The position numbers were made by a program, and so were the translations under genes. Source: Butyrivibrio sp. INlla16 (GTDB lineage: Bacteria; Bacillota; Clostridia; Lachnospirales; Lachnospiraceae). Taken from it: a stretch of DNA of 47,940 nucleotides. The DNA is taken from the NCBI RefSeq assembly GCF_900104155.1, contig NZ_FMYB01000027.1:11247-59186 (forward strand). Reading direction: 5' to 3'. Under the pieces are notes generated by a model. The model saw only the letters and a program-made list of their open reading frames with translations. It was not told the origin of the DNA and ran no database searches. Positions 8,058-15,392 of the stretch are shown piece after piece (the stretch's first letter is position 1; each line of letters opens with the position of its first letter).

Positions 8058-9001
8058 TTACTCCATCTCATGGAAAATCCTGGCTATTTCCGAGTAATTC
8101 TCGCAGTACATGAACTCCACCATTATATACTCACCGGTCTTGTTATAAATGAAATCAGCTGTATAGCCCATGTTTTCAGGCCCTGTAATGATCACAACAC
8201 CGGGTCTTTTGCCGTTGTCAACAATATTATCCTTAAGATATGGGCCGCCCAAAATCTTGAAATAGTCGTCTGTTTCCTGATTCTCAATGCAAAGCTCATC
8301 CTTGTATTTCCAGTTTTCATCAGGAACCCACTGATCTCCGAGTTTTTTGGCAAATCTTTCTGCAAATTCAAACCGCTGGTCAAGCGTAACATCTTTGTAT
8401 TCAAGAATTTCTGTGGCATACAGATCCTGGATGGTCTCATTTTCGAGAGTTGCATAGTAATAGTCCATGATGTCTTGAAAATTCTGAGAGGCAAAAGTCG
8501 ACAGCATTTTATAGGGTTCATCAGGGTGCCAGGATTCAATCATTGCATTAATGTCTTCCGCAGGATATTCCTCAGGAGTAACACCAAGGTTGTTATATAC
8601 AAAATCAGCATCTATCTGCACAGGTTTTTCGAATTCCTCAAAGACCGCTTCTCCGCACAGTTCATTGAATTTACTGATAACCTCGATGGCTTCATCAGAA
8701 TATGTGTCCCCATAAGCAGTGAAATCTACGCTCTGGAACTCTCCGGCTTCATCATAGTAAGTCATGAAAATAGAATAAAGAAATGGCAGTTTTCAGGAAA
8801 AGACGCTTCGTATACATGCTTATCATTCTCCGCCAAAACAATGAAATCTATATGGCCTATCTCAACCTGCTCGTCATTGGTTTTAATCTCACGGACATAT
8901 TCCGTTTTCTCTTCTTCTTTGCCCGGAAATATTACTGTACATGCGGTGCTGATTATACTAAGTGTAAGCACAAATGCTACGGTCCCAAATTTTTTTCTCA
9001 T
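8058..9001 (-). pseudogene. Lipoprotein gene split by a frameshift, third gene of the HipA-kinase operon
   Basis: The 5' part (9001-8762, 79 codons) begins with a lipoprotein signal (MRKKFGTV...ISTAC) and stops at a TGA. The remaining 235 codons (8765-8058) continue in the -1 frame with no ribosome site at their ATG. The break lies in TATTC/TATTT, which looks like a 5-bp imperfect tandem duplication. Rejoined, the product would be about 310 residues: an exported lipoprotein with an acidic C-terminal domain of no recognised family. The gene starts 18 bp after the stop of the HipA-like kinase gene. An alternative is two coupled genes (ATGA overlap), but the second would be a headless fragment. 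Confidence 0.65.
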
Positions 9002-9019
9002 AACTTTATAGTCCTTCTC

Positions 9020-10189
9020 TCAGGATCTTATTATGCTTAGATTCTCACCAGAAGCAAAATTCTCATACATATCGATTTTTTTCTTGTACATTTCAAGCAC
9101 AAAAGAAATCCTTTCCTCACTCACTTGAGAATCTTTATGATACATTTCACTGATGCGTTCAGGGCTTGGAAGCAGTTGAACATCAATGAGTTTCCTGTTC
9201 TGAACATACTTTAAAAGTTCCAGTTCTTTTTCTTTAAAGCCCTGGGCATCCTGTGAGAGTACATACTTGTCGGTTACAGGAACAATATCTCTGCCAACCA
9301 ACATACTCTTTCCACTATCATAAATAGGAGCCATGGATACGAACTTGAGAGTGTCTGCATCACGCAGCACAGATATGTTAGTCAGATGTCTGTCTCGGTT
9401 ACTGAAAATAAAATCTATAAGAATCTCAAATTCCAGATACTCTCTAACTACATTTCTATCAAGGCCATTTTTATCGCAAATATTTATGAAATGCTCATAT
9501 CCGGAAAGATTGTTTGGTTTAAGCTCACTGGTCATGACAGCATATGCAGAAACAAGTTCCTTTTTCTGGGAAGTAAAAAGATCTGAAACGCATCCAAAAT
9601 CGTAGTCTTTTCCATCGATATGCATAAGTGAGTACTCGGTAACATCTCTTCCCTGAGCCTTTATAGCTTCACTTATGATGACTTCATTGATACTCTCACT
9701 GGAATAAACATCATGATTGCCTTTCACAAGTTTTCGGATCCCGCTTTCAATGATCCATGTCTTTTCCAAATTGCCCTGAAGCGAAGAATTAGGATGATAT
9801 TCTGCCACTTCATCATCACCTATCTTAATCTTTCCAAGCAGTAGATTTTCTTTAAAGTCGTTATCAAACAGGTTTACCTTTTCCCAGGTAAGGTCTGACC
9901 CAAGCGGTCTTATCCAATAATAATCAGTAAGGCTGAGTCCCAGATTTTGTGTTAGGAAAAGACCTGTTGTCTCAATACCATTTTCCCTTAGCATCTTCTC
10001 TATCTTGCCCTGTTTAATCGGGATGGCACGGTCACGCCACCATTCTATTACGCCCTTTGGATTTGTCCTGTTTTGAAGTGGCAAAAGGGCGGAGTTCTCC
10101 TTTTTGCCCAACTTGATGATATTTCCATCTTCACCTATCTGGAGTATCATCACCTCTTCATTTTTACGCATTAAGGTAAACATAGCCAT
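9020..10189 (-). CDS. HipA-like serine/threonine kinase, putative toxin
   Basis: About 389 residues from ATG 10189, which has AGGTGG 8 bases upstream; in-frame GTG codons lie up to 10201. HipA-fold kinase motifs are visible (numbered from 10201): the nucleotide-binding loop SSLQGNLEKTW (139-149), comparable with SVAGAQEKT of E. coli HipA; the catalytic loop NRDRHLTN (268-275); and the metal-binding APIYDSGK (292-298). HipA kinases phosphorylate translation factors such as glutamyl-tRNA synthetase and are held by a DNA-binding antitoxin. The upstream gene encodes a ribbon-helix-helix protein behind a large palindrome, fitting a toxin-antitoxin unit, but here the partner is RHH rather than the usual HTH HipB. 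Target unknown. Confidence 0.8.
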   Translation of the reverse strand: MAMFTLMRKNEEVMILQIGEDGNIIKLGKKENSALLPLQNRTNPKGVIEWWRDRAIPIKQGKIEKMLRENGIETTGLFLTQNLGLSLTDYYWIRPLGSDLTWEKVNLFDNDFKENLLLGKIKIGDDEVAEYHPNSSLQGNLEKTWIIESGIRKLVKGNHDVYSSESINEVIISEAIKAQGRDVTEYSLMHIDGKDYDFGCVSDLFTSQKKELVSAYAVMTSELKPNNLSGYEHFINICDKNGLDRNVVREYLEFEILIDFIFSNRDRHLTNISVLRDADTLKFVSMAPIYDSGKSMLVGRDIVPVTDKYVLSQDAQGFKEKELELLKYVQNRKLIDVQLLPSPERISEMYHKDSQVSEERISFVLEMYKKKIDMYENFASGENLSIIRS

Positions 10190-10190
10190 G

Positions 10191-10598
10191 TCATTCACCA
10201 CCTAACAGATCATTCTCATATTCGTTCTCAAGAGACATCCACGCATAGTCAGATACAAAGCTGCTTGGTACGTCCTTCTGCTTGTCCAGTTTCTTGATCT
10301 TCCGAACTCCGCTAACAATATAATCAATTTCGTAGTGATTATCATCAGATAAAAGAAGGTTCCCGGAGATATCATACTCATCACTTCGCGTCGTTTCGAT
10401 AAGGATTTCTCCCCTGTCACGGTAAATCGCTTCCAGGATGGCCCTGTTAACAAATTCTCCCATGGTCTCACCCATGGCCTTAGCATGCTCTTTTATGAAA
10501 TCCAGATTCCCTTTATCGGTACGTACCCTTATCTGGTCAGTGGAATTGACATATCTTCGGGTGGCCTCTTTCTGAGCCTTAGTATAAACTGCTCCCAT
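10191..10598 (-). CDS. Ribbon-helix-helix DNA-binding protein, putative antitoxin
   Basis: 135 residues. Residues about 20-65 match an Arc/MetJ-type ribbon-helix-helix: strand TDQIRVRTDKG, helix LDFIKEHAKAMGE, then TMGEFVNRAILEAIYRD. The C-terminal ~70 residues are acidic (NLLLSDDNHYEIDYIVSG, then ENEYENDLLGGE), as expected of a toxin-binding tail. Strong GGAG lies upstream, and a 40-bp palindrome overlaps the promoter region. The stop is 1 bp from the kinase start, so translation is coupled. Antitoxin role is inferred from the layout. Confidence 0.8.
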   Translation of the reverse strand: MGAVYTKAQKEATRRYVNSTDQIRVRTDKGNLDFIKEHAKAMGETMGEFVNRAILEAIYRDRGEILIETTRSDEYDISGNLLLSDDNHYEIDYIVSGVRKIKKLDKQKDVPSSFVSDYAWMSLENEYENDLLGGE

Positions 10599-10615
10599 GT
10601 CTGATCTCCTTATAA

Positions 10616-10655
10616 ATATAGATACACTATATATATATATATAGTGTATCTATAT
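10616..10655. promoter_or_regulatory. 40-bp perfect palindrome, probable autoregulatory operator of the RHH/HipA module
   Basis: Every base from 10616 to 10655 is symmetric: outer TATAGATACAC and GTGTATCTATA arms surround an alternating TA core. It lies 18 bp upstream of the RHH start codon. RHH antitoxins bind tandem or inverted half-sites over their own promoters, so this is the expected operator. The TA core can also supply the -10 region. Confidence 0.8.
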
Positions 10656-10715
10656 AGAGATAAAAAGTCAAATTATTCCAAATCGGAGAAATAATGAGTT
10701 TTCAATCGAAACTGT

Positions 10716-10751
10716 AAAAAAGCGGAAGTATCAGTGATACCTCCGCTTTTT
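10716..10751. terminator. Hairpin of the GCGGAGGT/ACCTCCGC terminator family
   Basis: AAAAAGCGGAAGTATCA pairs with TGATACCTCCGCTTTTT with two mismatches, giving a stem of about 17 bp with A/T tails on both strands. It lies upstream of the RHH gene, so it insulates this operon from the gene at 10874-11437. Confidence 0.8.
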
Positions 10752-10782
10752 CGCTACTGTTTATTTTATTTTGATACTCTTT

Positions 10783-10827
10783 GGCTACGGAATATGAACA
10801 GTTTTATTCATATTTCGTAGTTGACAA
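10783..10827. repeat. Palindromic repeat GGCTACGGAATATG...CATATTTCGTAGTTGACAA, copy 2
   Basis: Same arms as the copy at 5609-5652, with a different central loop; here it has a longer stem because the inner bases are also complementary (GAA/TTC). It stands between two hairpin terminators and no plus-strand gene follows, so the TTGACAA edge does not obviously act as a promoter here. Confidence 0.75.
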
Positions 10828-10833
10828 AGACAA

Positions 10834-10871
10834 AATTAGCAGGAATACCGTAAATGATATTCCTGCTAATT
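10834..10871 (-). terminator. Terminator of the small exported protein gene
   Basis: A 14-bp perfect stem, AATTAGCAGGAATA with TATTCCTGCTAATT, abuts the stop codon of the gene at 10874. On the minus strand it is followed by TTTTGTCTTTG. Confidence 0.8.
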
Positions 10872-10873
10872 AT

Positions 10874-11437
10874 TTATTTGATCTTGAGATTAAATGTTAC
10901 TTTGGGTCCTTTTGTGCTCCCATAAGTATTATAAATATTGATATATACAACCTGACCTTCAGTTAACTGATACGTTACTTTCCGCGAAGCTACATTATAT
11001 CTGCCCTTTTTACCCGGTATTCTATATGCGAAAGGATAAGAATTTTGATATCCACCTTTAGAATAACCATCAAGATACTTTATTTGATCTTCTATCCCGG
11101 TAGGAACAGTATAATCTACTGTAGCTAAACATGATGACTTGCCTTTTGCTCTCAGATGGCTATATGTAAATGTGTATTTCTTGGTTTTAGGAACAACAAA
11201 TTTTATGAAGCCGCTATAAATTTTTCCGGATTTTCCTAATTGAACTTTATAATTGCCCGTCTTATTTATAGTTACTGCTTTTGATTCGATATAAGATTCT
11301 TGTGGAATATTAAATTCGGCATAAGGAAGCTTCAGCTTTTTTGTCTTAGCCTGTGCCGTTACCGGATTTACCAGAATGATAGCCATTGCAAATAATAGTG
11401 CCAATGATAATACTCTTTGCCATACTCTTCTCTTCAT
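10874..11437 (-). CDS. Small basic exported protein, family A copy 1
   Basis: 187 residues with a signal peptide ending at TAQAKT and GGAGGG upstream. The mature protein is Lys/Tyr-rich and strand-rich (GNYKVQLGKSGKIYSGFIKF, then VVPKTKKYTFTYSHLRAKGK, ending KVTFNLKIK). It shares its layout with the frameshifted gene at 22927-23471: the leader ends in NP(V/I)T, and the motif order G-x-Y-(K/R), G-x-I-(K/R)-F-x-(V/A)-P-K, YxFT and a C-terminal F-x-(L/I)-K follows. Not a family I can name; it may be a secreted pre-peptidase-C-like beta domain. A terminator follows directly. Confidence 0.8.
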   Translation of the reverse strand: MKRRVWQRVLSLALLFAMAIILVNPVTAQAKTKKLKLPYAEFNIPQESYIESKAVTINKTGNYKVQLGKSGKIYSGFIKFVVPKTKKYTFTYSHLRAKGKSSCLATVDYTVPTGIEDQIKYLDGYSKGGYQNSYPFAYRIPGKKGRYNVASRKVTYQLTEGQVVYINIYNTYGSTKGPKVTFNLKIK

Positions 11438-11567
11438 ATTTAACCCTCCAAGAAACGATGAAAAAAATTTTCGCCTATTAAATGAATTTTAGCATATTTT
11501 ATTTCATTTGCTACCGCCAAAAGGGGGTATTTTTGTGAATGGTTTTTTGAGAAAAGTTATAGAGTGA

Positions 11568-12287
11568 TCAAGCCATGTTTGTCAGTATTAGAGCTATTCC
11601 TGACACGACAAGTAAGACAATTACAATCTTTTTTATGATCTTGTCATCTATGACCCGGACGCTGAGCATTCCTGCACCAAGTCCGGCCAGCATAAACGGA
11701 GCCAGAAGCGCTGCTGTTTTCAGAGATTCCATTGTAATAATGCCATACAGGCTGTACAAGGCAATTCGAAAGGTGTTCTCTATCACAAAGACAAGGCAGA
11801 TATTGGCTCTGAAGGCCTTTGAGCTGTCTGTCACTCTGCCTATATATGCTCCAAGCAGCGCACCTACGCCGTATAGTCCGCATAAGAAGCCGGATAAAAC
11901 GCCGATTATCGTCAGTAAGATTCGGGACTGCTTCGCTTTTCCGGGAGAGATTTCTCTGAGGAGCATCTCTATGCCGATTACGATGATAAGTGCACCAAAA
12001 ATTATTTTTACAACAGATACGTCTGCATTTTTCAGAAAAAATACGCCTGCCACACTGCCGACAAGAACCATGGCCGCAAGCGGAATGCATATTTTCAAAT
12101 CTATGGATTTGCGTTCTTTCCAGCTGATTATCAGATTGGTGGGATATCCAAGAATCAGCTCAACCGGAGATATATTTATGTTGGCATTTCCAAAGCTCAA
12201 TATTGAGGTGAAAACCAACGTGTTTGCAAACCCGCATAAACCTTTAACATAAAAAGCACAAAGTGTTGCTATTATCCAAAATATCAT
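11568..12287 (-). CDS. TauE/SafE (TSUP) family membrane transporter
   Basis: 239 residues from ATG 12287 (MIFWIIATLCAFYVKGLCGF), chosen because family members start directly in the first helix; a TTG-started form reaches 12329. About eight hydrophobic segments occur in two halves, each with the family's Gly-rich signature (KGLCGFANTLVFTSIL and SGFLCGLYGVGALLGAYIG). TSUP proteins export or import sulfite, sulfoacetate, taurine-derived or related organic anions; the substrate cannot be told here. It follows the SRAP gene closely and may be co-transcribed. Confidence 0.85.
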   Translation of the reverse strand: MIFWIIATLCAFYVKGLCGFANTLVFTSILSFGNANINISPVELILGYPTNLIISWKERKSIDLKICIPLAAMVLVGSVAGVFFLKNADVSVVKIIFGALIIVIGIEMLLREISPGKAKQSRILLTIIGVLSGFLCGLYGVGALLGAYIGRVTDSSKAFRANICLVFVIENTFRIALYSLYGIITMESLKTAALLAPFMLAGLGAGMLSVRVIDDKIIKKIVIVLLVVSGIALILTNMA

Positions 12288-12345
12288 GTGGTATTTTTTC
12301 TCTCCATTCAGGGACATCAGTATAAACAAAGTTGTTCCCTATATT

Positions 12346-12927
12346 TCAGAACAGGCTTAGCTGTTCATAGTCGCATGTTCTATCAAGCTCAGGCATTTTT
12401 TCCTTGATCATGTCAAGTGCGGCACTGCTCTCACACAGATATTCCCTGACATTCTTTTTGTCGATAATCACTGGCATCCTGTCATGGACAGGGCTCATGG
12501 AACTGTTAGCTTCTGTGGTAAGTATTACAAAGCTGTCTCTGTTATCGCTCATATCATAGAATCCGGCAAGATATAGAGGATTGCCATCTGTACTTGTAAA
12601 GGTGTACTTGGTTTTGTCCCTGTTCCATTCATAGAAGCCTCCCGCCGGAAGGATGCATCGCCTGGACTTTATGCTTTCGGAAAACATCGGCTTTTCCAGG
12701 ACAGATTCCGCTCTTGCATTTATCACAAGCTTTTTATCTTTGGATGTTAGTCCCCAGTGAAGGTCACAGACTTTAATATCAGCTGTTTCTTTTCCAAATA
12801 GAAGCGCAATGGCCGCTTTCCCGGGAACAATATCGCCGGCAGGAAGTGTCAGTGACCCATACGGCAGCTGTAACTCTATTTCCACAGCCTTTGCAGTTTT
12901 GTCAGCATAGTAATACCTTCCACACAT
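12346..12927 (-). CDS. SRAP-domain abasic-site processing protein (YedK/HMCES family)
   Basis: 193 residues. The invariant catalytic Cys2 (MCGRYYY) forms a thiazolidine crosslink with abasic sites in single-stranded DNA. Other family landmarks are NARAES (70-75), the Glu in GGFYEW (E100) and HDRMPV (H148). The length is near the usual ~200-230 residues with a slightly shortened core. The family shields AP sites at replication forks. The start is fixed because Cys2 must follow the initiator Met. Confidence 0.93.
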   Translation of the reverse strand: MCGRYYYADKTAKAVEIELQLPYGSLTLPAGDIVPGKAAIALLFGKETADIKVCDLHWGLTSKDKKLVINARAESVLEKPMFSESIKSRRCILPAGGFYEWNRDKTKYTFTSTDGNPLYLAGFYDMSDNRDSFVILTTEANSSMSPVHDRMPVIIDKKNVREYLCESSAALDMIKEKMPELDRTCDYEQLSLF

Positions 12928-13012
12928 ATAACGCCGTTCCTTTCTCCGTTTCCGATTTGGGCTATAAGCTCTCTTGAAAAATCATAAATTACACTCTGCA
13001 TAAATTGCAACC

Positions 13013-13043
13013 AAAAAAGAGACCGGGGGTAGGTCTCTTTTCG
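13013..13043 (-). terminator. Terminator downstream of the 53-aa ORF
   Basis: AAAAGAGACC (13015-13024) pairs with GGTCTCTTTT (13032-13041) around a G-rich loop. Read on the minus strand it ends in a T-run. Confidence 0.8.
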
Positions 13044-13080
13044 GTAGATGTATAAGATGTAACAAATATTGCACTATGAA

Positions 13081-13242
13081 TTAGATAGTGAATGTTGCAC
13101 CAAACATATTGATTTTAGGCTCCTTGTTATGAAGCTCAAACAGCTTTTCTCTGTACTGGTCGTAGCTGATAACCTGGCCATTTTTTCTGTTTCTTTTGTT
13201 TTCGCTATGTGTCGTCAAGTCTTGAATATCTTTGAATCTCAT
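13081..13242 (-). CDS. 53-aa hypothetical protein
   Basis: Starts at ATG 13242 behind a very strong GAGGAGG site 6 bases away; a longer reading to 13287 lacks one. The product is charged and soluble (MRFKDIQDLTTHSENKRNRK, ending KINMFGATFTI), with no TM helix or signal. Not recognised. A terminator 40 bp downstream and the ribosome site argue that it is expressed. Confidence 0.6.
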   Translation of the reverse strand: MRFKDIQDLTTHSENKRNRKNGQVISYDQYREKLFELHNKEPKINMFGATFTI

Positions 13243-13323
13243 AGTAAACCTCCTCAATAAAACCTTTATTTCTAACTGTAAACTCATTTTTCATGCTTCT
13301 TTTTCACTCTCCATCTTCTTCAT
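13205..13323 (-). other. Two overlapping tiny upstream ORFs preceding the 53-aa gene
   Basis: From ATG 13323 (GGAGG 8 bases upstream) a 10-codon ORF, MKKMESEKEA, ends at 13291. Its stop overlaps (ATGA) the start of a 29-codon ORF, MKNEFTVRNKGFIEEVYYEI..., at 13294-13205. The latter runs over the ribosome site and first codons of the 53-aa gene in another frame. This could be a leader-peptide or coupling arrangement, or chance. Only the strong ribosome site of the first ORF and the ATGA overlap support it. Confidence 0.3.
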
Positions 13324-13445
13324 ATGCCGTTTCCTCCTTTCCTGAGAATATATTTATCACATATAGAAGGGCGATTATGGAAATACACTTATTTAGCATT
13401 GTTTTGCACGGAAACGATTGAGGAACGGTCGGATTTTACAAAAAA

Positions 13446-13676
13446 GTAAATAAAATAAGGTTTTTAGCGTTTTGGTATACATTTTCGGCTTGTTTTCACT
13501 GGTTTTTAAATCTAAAAGTAAATGAGAAGGCTTTTTTGAGGATTTGGTACCCATGATTTCAAAAAACAGGGATACCAAAATCCTAAAAATGCATTCTCAT
13601 TTACAAGTTGTGCTGAGGAAGCCCCTAAAAGAGCGCAAAAGGTATACCAAAATGCCCAGAATTCTCTCTCATTTAC
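13446..13676. repeat. 231-bp four-site palindromic element, class I copy A
   Basis: Four copies of GTAAAT-N20-TTGGTA: two forward starting at 13446 and 13518, two reverse ending at 13604 and 13676. The offsets (72, 87, 72) are identical to the copies at 22047 and 37436. The inner pair forms a near-perfect 87-bp hairpin and the outer pair closes a second stem. Short ORFs that cross it are explained by the repeat and are not genes. It lies in an 860-bp gap without real genes. Confidence 0.93.
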
Positions 13677-13686
13677 AAAAAGAAAA

Positions 13687-13709
13687 GCGGGGGTATTTGA
13701 TACCTCCGC
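13687..13709. terminator. Hairpin of the GCGGAGGT/ACCTCCGC family beside element copy A
   Basis: GCGGGGGTAT (13687-13696) pairs with ATACCTCCGC (13700-13709) around a 3-nt loop with one G-T pair. It is the third copy of a stem also seen at 8017 and 10721. There is no adjacent convergent gene, so it may terminate transcription leaving the repeat element. Confidence 0.5.
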
Positions 13710-13744
13710 GTTATATAGATGCACTTGTTGTGTAGCTATATGCG

Positions 13745-13978
13745 TTTCGCAAATACACAATTATTTTGTGTTTATTACTCTTTTTGCATGGTATATATCC
13801 CATTTCTATAGTTCATTTTTCGCAAATCTATTTGTTCTTTAGATTTGTTACTCCTTTTTTACTGAAAACAGAGTAACAAAAGGAAAATTACTGTTAGTTT
13901 GCGAAAATATATGGGGATATCTATACATAAATAGGCTAAAAAGAGTAACAAATTCATGAAAAAAGCATTATTGCGAAA
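13745..13978. repeat. Four-site palindromic element, class II
   Basis: Same plan as the 231-bp elements but with different boxes. CGCAA and TTACTC start 27 bp apart in all four half-sites: forward at 13748 and 13821, reverse ending at 13903 and 13975. Half-site offsets are 73, 83 and 72 bp. The boxes are flanked by TTT on the outer side (TTTCGCAAAT). It begins 69 bp after class I copy A ends. No second copy was found in this window. Confidence 0.85.
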
Positions 13979-14018
13979 AATGCTGTTGACCATAAGAAAT
14001 CTCAGGTTTTAGAGCGAG

Positions 14019-14053
14019 AAATCCCACGGTCTCATAATAAGATCGTGGGATTT
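14019..14053 (-). terminator. Terminator of the decarboxylase-like lipoprotein gene
   Basis: AAATCCCACG (14019-14028) pairs with CGTGGGATTT (14044-14053). It lies 54 bp past the stop codon on the minus strand. Confidence 0.7.
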
Positions 14054-14106
14054 GATGGATTTATATTAGAATGTTCTGTACGAAAAAAGAAATCTTCTTC
14101 AGAAAT

Positions 14107-15348
14107 CTACGGTGTTATATCTGCAAAGGGTTCCCCCATGAAGATGTGATGATCCGCTTCCAGTTTAAGCTCTACTCCTTCCTGGAAAATCATAACGATA
14201 TCACTCCCGCCAAAAAGGAAATATCCCATAGGATCGCCGGCCTTTACGGAAACGCCGGTCTTTACGGTTTCTTCCCAGTTGCAGGAGCTGACCTGAGACA
14301 TGCCGATTGGAAGGATTGCGACCAGGCCGTATTTTGTATCAAGTATCAGACAGTCTCTGGTTTCTATTGACTGCCAACCGGGGTTCGAATCCCAAAGAAT
14401 ATATTTCTTCTGGGTGCTGTCCCAGGAAATAATGCCGCCAACTGCATCAAGCGCATCTATTTTACGCACTTCAAGGACAGTGCCATCCATAGGAAAATGA
14501 TAGCGGTGATAATCGTTGACATCCAGGAAAGTGTGCGTCAGTGTTCCATTGGCAAACTCATCCTCATATTCGCTGTCTTCTCCGATGATATTCTTCACAT
14601 TATAGAAGCGCACGGATTTTAGCTGCACTCCAAGGTCAATCTGCGAATTATCATCTATTTTCCACATGCCCTGAGGGGTAGAATCTGCAGGGGCAATTAT
14701 GTCCGCATCAGCAAGAGGACGAACTCCGGGATCTATGAGCTTCCTGGAAAACCACTCGTTAAAGGTCTTCCACTCGTTAGTATCCGCGTACCACCCTTTT
14801 TTCATATTAAAATCTTCATCAGCTACTACGCGGGCATAGTAGTCGTCATTCCAGCTCTCTTCGGTTGAAAGGAATTCTCCCCAGTCTTTGCAGTAGGATT
14901 TCACCCATGAAGCCACAGGCTCGTGGTTTTCAAGGCAGGGATAATAGTAGCCTTTCCCGGCAAGCTCCGGTAGAGGCTGATCCAATAGATAATAAAAATA
15001 ATCCAGACTCTGGTCTATGCTCGCATAAAGCGATGGATTTTCAACATCCAGTATATTCCAGGGCATACAGGTTGCTGACCAGTCAAGAAAAGCATAATAA
15101 TCATCAAGCGAGCGCACCGGATTCGTCTTTTTATCAGGATTGTTCACGGAAGCAAGCATGATTGATTCTTTCATCAGGCTTTTTAATTCCAGGTCCTCAT
15201 CAAGCATGGTCATAAACTCGATTGTGGTTTTGGCATGGGCAGTCTGGGTATCCGCCTTTGGCTGAGCATTGTTGGTATCCAAAGAACACCCTGAAATCAT
15301 TACAGTTACAATCGTTGCAGCCAGCATATATGCTTTTCTTATTTTCAT
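14107..15348 (-). CDS. Exported lipoprotein related to phosphatidylserine decarboxylase
   Basis: 413 residues from ATG 15348 (GGAGG 8 bases upstream). A lipoprotein signal ends at VMISGC (Cys21). The C-terminal ~200 residues follow the PSD family: FNEWFSRKLIDPGVRPL, then IIAPADSTPQG, FLDVNDYHRYHFPMDGTV, VAILPIGMSQVSS and GYFLFGGSDIVMIF. In true PSDs the LGST-like motif is cut before the Ser to make the pyruvoyl cofactor; here it reads GGSD with Ser382 retained. A cell-surface, lipidated form is unusual because PSD normally acts at the inner membrane face. It may decarboxylate an external substrate or have lost activity. Promoter not obvious; the hydrolase gene lies 44 bp upstream on the same strand. 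Confidence 0.85.
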   Translation of the reverse strand: MKIRKAYMLAATIVTVMISGCSLDTNNAQPKADTQTAHAKTTIEFMTMLDEDLELKSLMKESIMLASVNNPDKKTNPVRSLDDYYAFLDWSATCMPWNILDVENPSLYASIDQSLDYFYYLLDQPLPELAGKGYYYPCLENHEPVASWVKSYCKDWGEFLSTEESWNDDYYARVVADEDFNMKKGWYADTNEWKTFNEWFSRKLIDPGVRPLADADIIAPADSTPQGMWKIDDNSQIDLGVQLKSVRFYNVKNIIGEDSEYEDEFANGTLTHTFLDVNDYHRYHFPMDGTVLEVRKIDALDAVGGIISWDSTQKKYILWDSNPGWQSIETRDCLILDTKYGLVAILPIGMSQVSSCNWEETVKTGVSVKAGDPMGYFLFGGSDIVMIFQEGVELKLEADHHIFMGEPFADITP

Positions 15349-15392
15349 TATCAATACCTCCTGTAAAAGAATCAGTCGGCTATTACTTAACT

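Noticed and set aside
8049..9011. A 320-codon plus-strand ORF
   Set aside because: It is antisense to the lipoprotein gene, has no ribosome site and reads as low-complexity Phe/Ile/Leu translation of the opposite strand.
11575..12252. A 225-codon plus-strand ORF opposite the TauE/SafE gene
   Set aside because: The minus strand encodes a clear transporter; the plus frame lacks a start signal and has no domain pattern.
13393..13760. Several 61-82-codon ORFs crossing 13393-13760 on both strands
   Set aside because: They lie within the 231-bp palindromic element, and their similarity between strands comes from the inverted repeat.
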